Positions 1 to 12,345 of a stretch of DNA of 56,759 nucleotides are shown piece after piece; the stretch's first letter is position 1, and each line of letters opens with the position of its first letter. The DNA comes from Rhizophlyctis rosea (lineage: Eukaryota; Chytridiomycota; Chytridiomycetes; Rhizophlyctidales; Rhizophlyctidaceae): NCBI GenBank assembly GCA_027596075.1, contig JADGJC010000269.1:1-56759 (forward strand). Direction: 5' to 3'. The position numbers and the translations under genes were made by a program. The notes under the pieces were generated by a model, which ran no database searches, was not told the origin of the DNA, and saw only the letters and a list, made by a program, of their open reading frames with translations.

Positions 1-169
1 TGGGGGGGGTGTTGCAAGAATGCAACTACAAAGATAGTCGGAGGGAAGCAGTGTTATTTTGATGTATTCGCCGTGCATAGTGCACCACCTTCTTTCCGGA
101 AAATACTCAACAACCGGCCTACAGCCCGCTTCTTTCCCACCAAGCCTCAGCCGCCCCCGAAGCCGACCG
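1..169. other. Window edge, no gene seen
   Basis: Short flank downstream (3') of the minus-strand ankyrin-like gene. No coding region, repeat or RNA gene was recognised here. Confidence 0.5.
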
Positions 170-1564
170 TCATCCCATCTCCGTCCAAAACATTTCCAAC
201 CAACTCCTCCTCCACCACTCCAACACCTCAACAAGCCCATTCCGACTCGCTGAATCCACTGCTTCGTCACCATACTTCAGACTCAAACCGCTTTGCAACC
301 ACCAATCCAACACTTCCAAATGCCCCTTCGCACTAGCACCAATCATCGCCTTCTGGGTATACTTCATTTGCAACCCACTATCCTTCCACCACTGTAAGGA
401 TTCGACCTTGCCGAATTCGCTGGCGGAGTCTAGAGCTGCGGAGGACCATTTCAAAGGAAATCCGCTTCCGACCCACCAATCTAGAGCCGCCATGTGCCCG
501 AATTTGCTAGCTAAATCCATCGCCCCCTCGTCATAGAGGAATTGCAGGCCGCTTCTCTTCCACCATTTCAAGGTGGCGACTTGTTGTTCGTGACTGGCGG
601 GTTTGATTGTCCATTTTGGTCGAACTCCTTCTCCCGGATACCATCCGACGATATCCCATTGGGCTCCGGATTCACAGGCGCGGTTGATGGCCGTCGATGT
701 ATACCGCAACTCCAGTCCACTTGCAACCCACCAATTGAGGACGTCGAGATGCCCTTTTGCGCTTGCCATGTTCATCGCCGCCGATGTGCACTTCATTTCC
801 ATCCCACTCCTCTTCCACCAATCAAGTACACTGATGTAACCCCTCTCACTTGCCGCGTCAAGAGTAGCCGGAGTATACCGCATCTCCAAACCATTCTCCC
901 GAACCCACTCCAAAACTCGGACATGGTTGTATCTACTAGCTATGTCCAATCCCCCGCAATGAGTCCAGTCGACCTCGAGCCCACTATCCTTCCACCACTA
1001 CAAAGAATTCACCGCCCCGGTTTCAAAAGTGCTCTTCAAACTGGCATAGGACCATTTCATTTCCAATCCACTGTTCTTCCACCATTCAAGCACATCAACA
1101 TGCCCACCCGAACTAGCAAACAGCATCGCTTCCCAAGTCCACAATAATGGCATCGTCCCACGACGTGATATCCACCATTCCAACACTTCTACATGTCCGT
1201 TAGAACTAGCCTGGTCTACTGCTCGGGCAGTCCATTTCAATTGCCACCCGGTAGAGGCCCACCAGTTCAATACTTCCACGTTGCCGCATCCGCTGGCTTT
1301 GTTGAGTGCGTCGGCAGAATAGAGTAGCTCCAAGTCAGGGTGGGCGTTTTTGCGTGCTTTCCACCAATTCAAAAGGTCCAGTTGACCCTTTTTGGAGGCT
1401 CTATCGAGGGAGGCGGCATGGATGTGGGGGATGGTAGCGTTGAGGAGGGTGTGGTGTTTGTCGACGACGGACAGGACGACTGCAAGGGGATAGATGCTTT
1501 TGGGCGGGAGGTAGAGAAGGATTTCGGCGATTATATCAAGGTGTAGTGGTGTATTCATTGACAT
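170..1564 (-). pseudogene. Ankyrin-like 'WW' repeat protein interrupted by one in-frame TAG
   Basis: Single-exon gene of 465 codons. After an F-box-like N-terminus (LDIIAEILLYLPPKS) it is a chain of about 33-residue units of the form ASxxGHLEVLxWWxxSGLxxKYT, a degenerate ankyrin-type solenoid that I associate with large chytrid families; such proteins probably bind other proteins. The start at 1564 (MSMNTPLHL) is chosen because it directly precedes the F-box-like helix. Codon 189 (998-1000) is TAG exactly where sister units have Gln (SLQWWKDSG elsewhere in this protein). The reading frame and repeat spacing continue unbroken on both sides, so a single CAG-to-TAG change explains it. It is therefore either a recent nonsense allele, a two-part gene, or a sequence error. 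The repeat assignment is firm; whether it is functional is not known. Confidence 0.72.
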
Positions 1565-2259
1565 AGTAAGTACAAAAGGTAGTGAAAATTGTATGTATTG
1601 GAGTACAGAAAATTTGAAAGGAATTGTGTCAAGGACTGAGGTGGGACCCTTTGACGAAGGCACAGGCGAGGCTTGTGGCTTGCAATTCAGTGCCGCCAAC
1701 CAAAAGGCACAGTCATGTTACATGGTTTCCGGCAGCTTCCTCCATTTCCATTGTTACACCGCCACCAATATATGTCCGGTAAAACGCGAACAGCCCCCAT
1801 CCGGAATGCTCTCATATGAATATTTTCCCACTTCCGAATAGGTCAAGCCTCAAACGAAGACACCCAAAGTAGTCTTGTATTCCCGGGCTTCCGATGGCCT
1901 CCGGTGCCACACATTCATCATCATGTTGAGTTTGCTACACTCGATGGATGTCCATGCTGGGTATAACGTCTTGCACTATGTGTCTGGCATTGTTGCTGGG
2001 GTGATCGAGTCCATACCCCGGCAATCAGTTCATAAACATGTTTGGACACGAGGTATTGAAGTATGTCCATACGGTGGGGCAGGTGCAAAGAAATGGAGAT
2101 TCAAATCGGCGAATTTCTCGTCCAATGAGATGACGATACATAAATGCGGGGGCAAGCACCTCGTGCAGCAACCCCTCATCCATCGACGCATTGCTGCCAG
2201 AGCTCCTCTCTTCTTGCAACCGTTCTTGGAACGCACACATCTCATCTTGTCCATTCCGC
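1565..2259. other. Intergenic region between divergent genes
   Basis: This stretch separates the minus-strand ankyrin-like gene from the plus-strand ABC transporter and presumably holds both promoters. No conserved gene, repeat or RNA was recognised. Open frames here show no family resemblance. Confidence 0.5.
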
Positions 2260-5200
2260 ATGTTGAACCAAGCCGACGTAGAAATGGCTGGCCGCGTGTG
2301 GCCTGTCGACACCGCTGTCGAGATCGATATGCCTGAACAGCTGGATGATGCTCCTGATATGGATGAGTCACCGGCTTTGCTTCCCAAGAAGAAGTCGGAG
2401 TATCCGCCCATCCCTTTGTATTCGTTGTGGCGGCATGCCAATGCGTTGGATGTGTTGTTGATCATGTAAGTTCGTTGTTCAAAATTTCTCGAATCACATG
2501 TAAATGATCTGCAACTCATCATACCCACTTTCTTCCACAGAATCGCGAGTATAGCCAGTATGGCGTCCGGCATCATCAACCCACTCGCAATCAAGAGCAT
2601 TGGTCTCATGATTGCCAGCTTCTTCACATGGGATGTCTCCAATCTGGGCCTCGGCACCAGCGAAATTCGCCAGAAAGGCCAAATCTTTGGTTTGCTCGCG
2701 TTAGGTGCCTTTGTGTCCACCTACCTCAGCCGTGCTCTCTGGGTCTTCACTGCTGAGAGGCAGATCAAGGTGATTCACAGTCTTACATAATGGGCCCTCT
2801 GCATCTACTAACTCGACCACCTTCCGACACCGTTCTTCATCAGAGAATCTCGCTTCGGTACTTGCAAAGCGTCCTCCAGCGGGATATGGGCTGGTTCGAT
2901 GTGGTACGACCTCTCCGGTTATCAACCCTTTGGCTCTCAATCTCCATACTTATCAAGAGTGCCCCAACAGTTGCAAGGGGAATCCCTCACCGCTCGCCTC
3001 CAAAACGACGTCCCACTCATCCGAGGCGGCATCGGCGAAAACACAGGATCCTTCTTCCACTTCATGGGCACACTGATAGCTTGCTTGATTATTGGCTTCA
3101 CCACTCAGTGGAAGTTATGTCTTATTATGTGAGTCGGCATCATACACCATCTCGCTCGTGTGCATCAAACTTAATCTTCATCCTCTCCAGGTTGGCCCTA
3201 ATGCCCCTCCTAATCCTTGACGGCTACCTCATCGTCAAAGTCGAAGCAGCAATGTCCAAAAAGTCCTCCGACGCCTACTCTCAAGCTTCCTCCGTTGCTG
3301 AACAAGCTCTTTCTGGTATTCGGACGGTAGACGCTTTCTCCCTCCAAGGTCGATTCATCGCGAAATACGAGGACGCGCTGCAGCAGGTTATGGAAGCGGA
3401 TATGAGAAAGGCGAAGTGGTCTGGATTCGTGTTGGGGAGTTTCACGTTTTTGATGTTGTGTATTTTTGCTTTTGGGCTTTGGTTGGGGAGTAGGTTGGTT
3501 GCGAGGGGGGAGATTAGGGCTACGGATACGGTGGTGAGTTGGAGAATCACTCAAAGTTGATCAATCACAGAACTCCTCATCGAATGTTCTCGCAGGTCGT
3601 CGTCCTCGACATGATGGTCCTCGCCTCCGCTCTAATGTCCGTTCCCAACACTCTCGCAAACTTCGCTCGTGCAAAAGCCGGTGCACAAGTCATATACAAC
3701 TTGATTTCAACAATGTCTACATCGAGCTCCGCGGCGGGCACGGGTCACACCAACTTACCCACCGCACGGGGCGATATCTCCTTCAACAAGGTACACTTCA
3801 GCTACCCTGCTCGTCCCGATGCGCCTGTGTTGAGTGGATTGACGATTGAGATCAGAGCGGGCCAGACTGTTGCGTTTGTTGGGTGAGGCAGTCATTGAGA
3901 CTTGGTGCGCGTATAAGGCAGGACTGAGCACTTATGAGACAATTTGTAGTGAATCCGGCTCCGGCAAATCAACAACAATCGGCCTCCTGCAACGCTTCTA
4001 CTCCCCATCCCAAGGCACCATCACCCTCGACGGCCACGATATCCAGTCCTTGACCGTATCCAGCTTACGCAGTCACATTGGACTCGTTGGGTACGTCCCG
4101 TTCACACAACGATCTCTTCACGATTCGGCTGATCCCAATCTCCTCCAACTCTCAGACAAGAACCCGTCCTCTTTGCCCTGACCATTAAGCAAAACATCCT
4201 CCTCGGTTGTAAAGGAGAAATTACCCCTGCGCGGTTCATCGAAGTCTGCAAACTGGCGCAATGCCATGACTTTATTTGTAAATTCCCCCTGGGATATGAT
4301 ACGCCTGTGGCTGAGGGGTTGCTTTCAGGTGGGCAGAAGCAGAGAGTTGGTGAGTTGGAGCGATACAGTTTTTGATGTGGGATTAATGAAGACTGAGATG
4401 AGTAATGATTGTGTAGCGATTGCTCGAGCGTTGATTAAGGACCCAAAGATCTTGTTGCTTGATGAGGTAAGCTTCAAGAAATCATCTAATGATGTTAAAT
4501 CACGATGGAGTTATTTAGTACTCTGATCGTACCGCAGGCAACTTCAGCTTTAGATACCCAATCCGAGCGGTTAGTACAGAAAGCGTTAGATACCGCTTCG
4601 GAAGGTCGTACTACAATCATCATAGGTAAGTAATATAAATCACACTCGTTCAGTTCCGTTTTGTGTCTTTCCATCCCACATTACTTAACTTTCCCACCAA
4701 TCAGCCCACCGCCTGTCCACCGTCCGCAACGCCGACATAATCTGCGTCATGCGCAACGGCCACATAATCGAAAAGGGCACCCACGATACCCTCTACGCCC
4801 GCAACGGACTCTACACCCAACTAGTCAACCGCCAAAAGCTTTCCACCCAATCATCCTCAACTCAACCCCTCTACCCACCCGTCCAAGACGACGCATCCCC
4901 AACCGCCACAAAACAGCCCGACCTTTTGACGAACGTTCAAGTTCGGGAAATGATGAACCACCCAACGCTGGTGTTGGAAAGTGCGGAAGTTATTGCGAAA
5001 CAGGTTCGATTGAGAATGAAGGAGGAGAGTTTGAGGCGGAAGGAAGATGTTGTTGGGAGAGGATCTTTTTGGAAGATGTATGGGAGGGTTAGGGGGATGA
5101 TGAAGAATGAAGGGTCGGCTATCAGGTGGGGGACTACGGGGTCGGCGTGTAGTGGGATGGTGAGTTTCCTGGCGGAGGACCAAATTAGGGCGGCATTTGC

Positions 5201-7413
5201 TGACGCCTACTGGCAACGCTTCAGGTCTTCCCCGGCTTCGCAATGATCCTCGGCCTGACAATCTCCCCAATTATGACCCCCGGCCCAAACCAAGAAGCTA
5301 AAACCAACAACTGGATCCGTTACATGCGTAAGGCACCCCCTTCCCCCAACTTCTCCGAAGTCCTCTCCTCTAACCACCCTCCTACCCCCCAACCACTAGC
5401 CGGTCTCGCTGTCCTGGGCCTCATCTCCAAATTTGGACAAATCTCCGCCTTCGGTCGCGCCAACGCTCGCCTCGCAACTCGTCTCCGTTCCGCGGTGTTT
5501 GCGAACATGTTGCGCCAGGAGATTGGATACTTCGATGCGAAGAGTAATGGTGTGGGCGTGTTGACGAATAAGTTGGCTATGGTGGAGGGTGTGCCGCATT
5601 TGGTTACGGATGTGAGGAGGGAGTTGAGTCAGATGGGGTTGTGAGTACTGAAGATGCTAAGTATTCCTCAGTACCCTTTTCACAAATGAACCCGTCCTCG
5701 GTCAGCACGATCATCTTCGGAATTGCACCGGCGTTTGCGTTTTCTATTGGTATGACGGGGGTAAGTCGGCACATCAACTTTACAAATGCCAATTTCCGTT
5801 CTCAAGATCATGAACAGGTCATGCTCGGCCTCGCCCCCTTCATCATCGCTGCATCCTACTGGCAAAGCACATCCCTCTCGCGGTTCGCTGAAGTCAGCAA
5901 GGAAGCCATTGAGCAGGCCACGCAAGTCGCCATCGAGTCTATCCGGGAAGTCAAGACGCTGAAAGCATTGGTGAGGGAGGACTTTGCGGTGAAGCGGTAT
6001 GAAGGTGAGGTATCATAGATTTCAAGTTGTTCAACAAGACGATTTCTAATCAACTGATTGCTCGTCAGCATTCCTCTCAAAACCCTTCCGACTAAGTCGC
6101 CGCAATGCCTTCCTCGACAGCTTGGCGTACGCAGTCCAAGCTGCTGCATCCATGCTGACCGTTTGTGTAGGGTTGACCGCTGGAGCGTGGTTGATGGATA
6201 CCTCTGGCTTGTCGTTGGCGAACATGCTTACCGCCATTATGGGCATGCTGGTGTCCATGTTGTCTATTGCAAGTTCCGCGGGGTTGGCGACGGCATATGC
6301 TAAGGCTAAGTTTGCTGTTTTGACGGTATGGCGTGTATCGTCTGACGATTGAATCAAGTTTTGTGTTCAACGTTCTTGCATTTGTAGACCTTTGCCATTC
6401 TCGACCGTACTCCGCACATCGATCCAAACAAGCCTGGTGTCGTGCCTCCAATGTTCAACTCGGGATTCCAGTTCAAAGACCTACAATTTTGCTACCCAAC
6501 TTCACCTGAACCCATATTCACAGGAGGTTTCAGCTTGCATGGCGAGGCAAACAAGTCGCTTGCATTGGTACGTCCCAGTAATCGCACGCCTCATAGTTTT
6601 TATCCTCTTCTCACCGCCCTTGTGACTACCCTTTAGGTTGGACCTTCCGGCTGCGGCAAATCCACCGTCATTGGTCTCCTTCAGCGTTGGTACGATCCTA
6701 CTGGGGGAACCGCAACGGTGGGCGGGATTCCGATTTCGGAATATGATATTCTTCGCGGCCTGCGCGTCAACATGGCGCTAGTTGGACAGGAACCCATTCT
6801 ATTCGACCTGACGATTTCCGAAAACATCGCGTGGGGTTCTGAAGGAATGGTGTCGTTAGAAGACATCATTGAGGCTGCGAAGATGGCTAATGCCCATGGA
6901 TTCATTACTGCATTGCCGGAAGGTATGGCTTCGCCAGTTTCTGTCGATATTTGTTAGCCAGAGTAACACACATTTTCTCCGTAAAGGTTACCAAACTCGA
7001 GTTGGACAAAAAGGTGGACGCTTATCTGGTGGACAGAAGCAACGTATCGCCATCGCTCGTGCCATGATCAGAAAACCAAAGCTGTTGCTGTTGGACGAAG
7101 CTACAAGTGCATTGGATTCTGCCAGTGAGGTGGAAGTGCAGAAGGCGATTGATTGGGCAGCTGTGGGGAGGACGACGGTTACTATTGCACATCGGTAGGT
7201 GTTGAGGTTGATGTCCTCAACCAGAAGAAAAGGAAGGAGTGCGCTGCCTCCATACTGACCATGAATCGCTGTTGAGACAGGTTATCGACAATCAAGAACG
7301 TAGATGCCATTGCTGTTGTCAATGAAGGGCGAGTGGTTGAGTTTGGAGGCCATGAGGAGTTGCTTAGACTGGAGGGTGTTTATGCTGCGATGTGTCGGCA
7401 GCAGGATCTTTGA
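2260..7413 (+). CDS. Full-length ABC transporter, ABCB/MDR (P-glycoprotein) type
   Basis: ATP-driven exporter of lipophilic compounds, expected in a cellular membrane. Twenty exons: 2260-2465, 2541-2769, 2844-2900, 2971-3128, 3191-3533, 3596-3882, 3950-4090, 4156-4349, 4417-4466, 4538-4625, 4705-5159, 5225-5327, 5400-5640, 5706-5760, 5818-6004, 6069-6325, 6388-6567, 6637-6922, 6987-7194, 7281-7413. All introns are GT-AG, 57-86 nt, and the splice joins keep frame, giving about 1285 residues, the usual size for a TMD-NBD-TMD-NBD protein. NBD1 has Walker [10 protein letters not shown] (about residues 427-435, split by an intron), signature [10 protein letters not shown] (about 530), Walker [13 protein letters not shown] and switch IAHR. 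NBD2 has GPSGCGKST (about 1079), [22 protein letters not shown] and IAHR. All catalytic motifs are intact. ATGs at 2191 and 2284 are alternative starts. The substrate cannot be told from sequence. Confidence 0.93.
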
Positions 7414-10400
7414 CCGTGGATGGAGCTGGGTATTTGATTGAGGTTGCATATCGTGACGCATATGTATAGTTGTATCACCGTGTCACCTATCGGACTGTGC
7501 CGTCGTTTTGGCCCAGGTGATCAGTGTGTATTTGGGGCAACAGGATTTCAAACATACTTCCTTTTGACACGACAAATATGTTCGTCACGATTCGGAAAGT
7601 GCGCCTCGGTCAGAAGGTGGCGATGGCAGCTCACATTGCAGAATGGTCCGGCTTTTGATTTCTTTTTTCTTATATGTGAGTTAAGAGCCGTGCTGTTGTC
7701 AAAAAGTCGCCAATGGACTTACTATGGGGGAAGATGCGCAATAAATGGTTACAAGACTCAGCACCCGACAAGATCCGGGGAAGGTAGAAGCCAGCTTGTT
7801 CCTTCCCTGATGGTTTGCCGACACGGGGCCGCTCTTTTTTCATTTCCATCATCTTTTACCTAGCGAAAGTGAATAAGACCACGTGCACCTGTCAGGCAGC
7901 GAGACTGCAGAAGATGTTTGAAGATTGGTGCGTTCTCAGTCTCCAATCACGGGCGTGTCACTCCAGGATGGTTAACGACCATGGTCTTCTCTTGCTTCAT
8001 TTCCTAAATATTCTTCAGGGCCATGAAGCATGCCCCTTCCGTCTGTATTGCATGTCAGTCAATGAGATAGATATCTGATAGTTGTGATTGTTCAGGCATT
8101 GTGAAATGTGATTGTTCCCGCATTATCCTTTTCCTGTTCCAGAGCAGAGACTCACAATGGGAAGTCCATGCGCGAACTTCTTGGCAAAACGAACATTGTG
8201 GCAAGAAGGACAGTTGCAATTTTTGAAATCTCACTCCAACTTCCAGCACCTGAATGTGATCAGTGCAATGTAAGACGCTATCATCTTCAACAAAAATGAA
8301 AGGGTGCCGGTAAGGCTACTCGTTGCACGGTTCCGTCGCAGACCTGCATTAGTATCTTGCTTTGTGGTGGCTCAATCCTTTATTCATCTTGCTGGAGGAC
8401 TACCAGGTTGGTGTTCAGTAACTTGGGATCGAGAATGACCAGAATGGGCTCCACCACTAGACATAGCTTGGATGTCTGCACTTACATCCTAGCAGCATAG
8501 TGTGCTAGCGTTACTCCCAGCGGTACGACGATCCATTTTTTGCCACTCAAGAGGGCTCATGGAGCTTGGGCGGTCAAAAGGTGCGTCGAATTCTTGTGGC
8601 TGCTTGTTCCGTTCGGAAGTATAGTAGTGGCGGCGAAGTCGTTTCTGACTTTGGGAAAATCGGCATACCTAATTGCAACAGGCCTTCCGTCACGTATCAA
8701 ACGGCATCCACCGTATGACTTTCTCTCAGAGGCATATGCCTCGCCGTCTCCTTTCAGACACTATAGAGCTACCACCAATCACCGGACAACTTCATGGCGT
8801 TTTGTGTTCTTCCAAGCATGACTCAAAAAAGAAATGAATCCAATTTCCGTAACATGAGGAACGCCACAAATCCGTCAACCTGTGAGGATTTTGCGTGTTG
8901 CATTGCTCATCCGCAGATGGTCGTTGGTGAGTTGAGGAAACCTTTGTATCCATCATTCGCCTGTGGTTCTTATGCGGCAACCAGCATCTACCATGCCTCT
9001 GGTTAAGAGAGACAAATGAATAACAGGTGAAGATCCAAGTCGTTTATACATGGAAATTGGTCTGGCGAGCATGCATGCGCTTCACCATGCGGTCAGTTCT
9101 CATCTCGTTTCGGCCAAACACAGAGATGACGAATACCTCATCATACCTACAGAAACCTTCGCGATGATCCGGAGATTGGGACAGGAATTGGCAAGCTACC
9201 AAACGCTGCGTCCAACAATGGCATGCATTTGCCGTTTTGTATCATTATTTTTGGTGTCGTTCCCAAAGATAGTGCCGCCATCAGCGGCCAAACAATGATG
9301 GGTAAAAGTACTTACTTGTAGAAAAACTCGGGTTCAGCAAGCAAGCACTTCGACCTGCTAGATATAGTAATGCACTCAGCAGGTATGTATGTGCGCGGTC
9401 ATTCTGAACGGGCCAATTGGTCACACTTATGGGGACTGTTTTATGCAAGTGCATATCTTAGTTTAAATCAAGATTATTCATACGAATGAAGCCAGCGATG
9501 TGCGTGGCATGCCCGGGGCTACCTTGGACACATGCATGTACTGCGGTCTTCATGCCATTGCCACTTTTCTATGCGTCCACTGGCAGGCGTATGAGGGCTC
9601 ATCAGAAACTATCGATAGGGCCATGAGGTATTTACAAGACCTCACACTCTTGGTGTTTCTCAACAAACCAAACTCCTTGAGTGGCGACTCAAAAACTCAT
9701 TAAGCGGCTGCAGGATTGACATCTCACGCCGCCATGTCACAAATAGCTAATTCCGCAATCTTTTTTCATTCCCGAATCACAGGTAATGCCGTTAATGGGG
9801 CTGCTTTCCAATACACATGTAGCAGCGACATGGACTCCAACGAATGCTCAGCACAGAGCTTGCACTGGCCCGCGATAGTTTGGCACGCAACTGGCGAATT
9901 TCTCTCGCCGTCCGTCTTCACTATCGGGTTGACGCAGAGACACAATGGAAGTCCATCCCTCAATCTCATACGAGGCAACAGAATTGGGTGCACAAAGACG
10001 TGCGGACTGTGCACCTACACGTCCGTCACACGTTTCCCCTGCGTTGATGTGAAGACCCTTTCTTTTGGACTCCTCGTGACAGAGGATTTCACCTTCAGTA
10101 GGTATGCATGTTTCGTCCATCTTCGCCTGTGTTCAAGAACAAGTTGAAGTCTGAGACTTTCAAACCGCACGCATTTCATGCGGATTTGACAATGGCCGGA
10201 AGACGCAGGGCTTTCCTTCTTCTTTTGGTTTGATCGCCAAACGAGTGTATACAGCAGGCAGGTACCGCATTGCTGACTGTGCTCAAAAAGAAAAGCGGGG
10301 CCTTGCAGACAAAAATTGGCGTTGTGCAAGTTGTCAATTAATCAACCAACGCCTCTCATTCGGCATACATGCTATTGCCGGATGCTTTTCTAGTTATGTG

Positions 10401-10609
10401 GGAGGTGGAGTCATCAACGTTCATCAATGTTTGAACTCAATGGGCCATTTGGCAATTACACGAAATCTCAGGCCGAGTCGGCAGGGGACCTCAGACATCG
10501 CAAGCCGACTATGTACCAGAATGCCGCTTCTGGATCATCTTTTTTTCGTGTCGAAGTTACAGTGATGCAATCTTGGTCGGATGACCGATTTCATCTCATG
10601 TATGTGTCA

Positions 10610-10705
10610 TCAGATGTGCTCCAGATCCAAGTCCCTCTAATGCGTATATTGTGCAGGACTGGCAATTGTAGGATGGTGCGGTCCCGTCTATTTTGTCGCA
10701 TTGCA
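10610..10705 (+). repeat. Diverged copy A' of the 14.3-kb segment
   Basis: This stretch aligns by eye with 14320-14440 in the same orientation. Both contain a GCxTATAxxGTGCAGGxCTGxCAAT-like core followed by GGATGxTGCGxTxCC. Similarity is patchy, so the copies are old. No coding capacity is seen in either. Confidence 0.45.
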
Positions 10706-11569
10706 TTGATATCGAAACGGCTGAACACGTGTTTGAGACAGGCCACAAAAAGTACAAAAAAGCCATGTGCGGTCTGACCAATGAACGTCGAAGTCTCATC
10801 GAGGGGTCACTCGACAATCCAACTTGAAAGAGCATCATCGATATAACAGATGCAGAAGAATATGCACTGCTGAAGCATCCAAAACACGAACTGACTCCCC
10901 TTCCTTTGACGTAGACGATCACCGTCGCTCCTCCGTCCCCATCCCCACCGTCTCGCCCTTGGCGAAAGAGTCGTTGCAAGTTCGATTCATGGCAAGCTCC
11001 GCTGAACCAAGCAAAAACCAGACCTTCTTGAAAATGAGGTATGGAAGTCTGAAGACTTCCGCCGGGGTCGCCCACTCCTCATTCCCTCATTCTTAGTCCC
11101 CTTTTTCAATGTCAGTCTCGATCGTATCCAGGACAGCAGAATAATAAATGTTACCGTATGCATTCGTGATTACATGAGAGATGCAGTGTCTTGTTGAGCC
11201 AATATATCATGATGTCGCAGATGTTTTGCCCTTGAGTATTGCTAATCTCTTTTGGTGCATCGTAAAACAACCAAAGTGTTTGCCGAAGTTTTCAAGACCC
11301 ATTGTGTTGAGTAAAATGAAACGAAGAGGATTCTGGTCCCCATGAAACACGCATGTTGTGAACATGGAAACTTCTCGAGAGGCAATCGTTCTTTTTGTTG
11401 AATTTTTGGTCCCAACCTGGCTCAGAGAGGAGTCCCACTTACACTTTACTGGGCATGTTTGCTGAAAAAGAAAACTTTCATGCCAGATGTGGGTTACAAC
11501 TGGTATTTTCCAGTATCTCACTCAACAGCTCCCAACGCAGAAACACGGCGGCACGACATAAAGAACGAC

Positions 11570-11790
11570 TGCAAGTGCTATTACAAGACAAGCAAACACC
11601 CAAAAGCGACGGGAGGCACAGCAACAACACGAGACTGATTACCGAAGATAACACTCCAGCGCAGAACGAAAGAAAGAATATGTTCTCAGTATAAGTAGAT
11701 GATCATGAAGAAAGTCCGTACCAAGATAATGTGTATCCGAAACAACAGTTTCGCCATCACCACCCCTCAGCCTTATTTCCCTTGAAGCTG
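11570..11790 (+). repeat. Diverged copy of the forkhead gene 3' end and downstream flank
   Basis: Aligned by eye with 15140-15380. Shared pieces include a CTATTA...GACAA...CAACA run, GACTGAxTACxGAA, a CCATACCAAGA-like run, and finally CACCACCCCTCAGCCTTA, which on the minus strand mirrors the last codons and stop of the forkhead-like gene (minus strand reads KAEGW-stop here, KVEGW-stop there). It therefore appears to be a duplicated segment that includes the terminal codons and 3' flank of that gene. The rest of the gene is absent here. Confidence 0.5.
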
Positions 11791-11954
11791 ATGCATAGCT
11801 ATGCATACATAGCGTAGCTTACAAGAGCGTATTGTAGCCATCATGACACTGACTGTCAAATGCGGAAGCCGTTGAAGGCACAAGTGGTACACAGCTTGCT
11901 AGTTAGGCTGGCCATCAATGAACTTCAATACCCTCGCCGCAGCTCCATTATATT

Positions 11955-12345
11955 TTCCATCCTTCAGTTACAGGTACAGAGGTGCAATTGGAAACGCATT
12001 ATTTGACTCGGATCCCTGTATTCGGGGCAACAAGAATAAACTGTTTGAAGATGGATTTGAACTTGCTAAGCGCGATGCGTATCTACTCGCTCGTGATCAG
12101 AGTTATCATGCCTTTTTTGCGCGCCCAAGATTTTGGATGAGGAAATTATTGTTCAAGGGTCACACCATCCCGTATTTTGGCACCACAAAAAAATGCTCTT
12201 TCCGGAGTGCGACGTCATACTGTGTAGCTTTAGAAACAGGCGGAAGCCAGTCCATCTTTAGTTTTTGCGTTTGTCCACTTGACATGAGACGTTCACGGCG
12301 GTTTCATTTCACCCTGATGTAGGCGCGAAAAATGAGGAAACACAT
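11955..12345 (+). repeat. Diverged copy B' of the 14.7-kb segment
   Basis: This block aligns by eye over about 380 bp with 14665-15060, in the same orientation. Shared landmarks in order are: GCAATTGGxAAACGCAT, an AxACTGTTTG run, ACTTGCTxAGCGC, GTTxTCATGC followed by TTT and GCGC, CxTCATACxGTGxAG, and GTxGGCGCxAAAAxTGA. No intact coding frame is shared, so this is a noncoding or decayed dispersed repeat. Confidence 0.6.

Noticed and set aside
2025..2720. 231-residue minus-strand frame overlapping the ABC transporter start
   Set aside because: It lies opposite well-supported exons of the transporter and shows no domain of its own.
4626..4704. In-frame stops between the two halves of the ABC transporter as evidence of a pseudogene
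   Set aside because: All interruptions coincide with GT-AG introns of 57-86 nt, and splicing restores every conserved motif.
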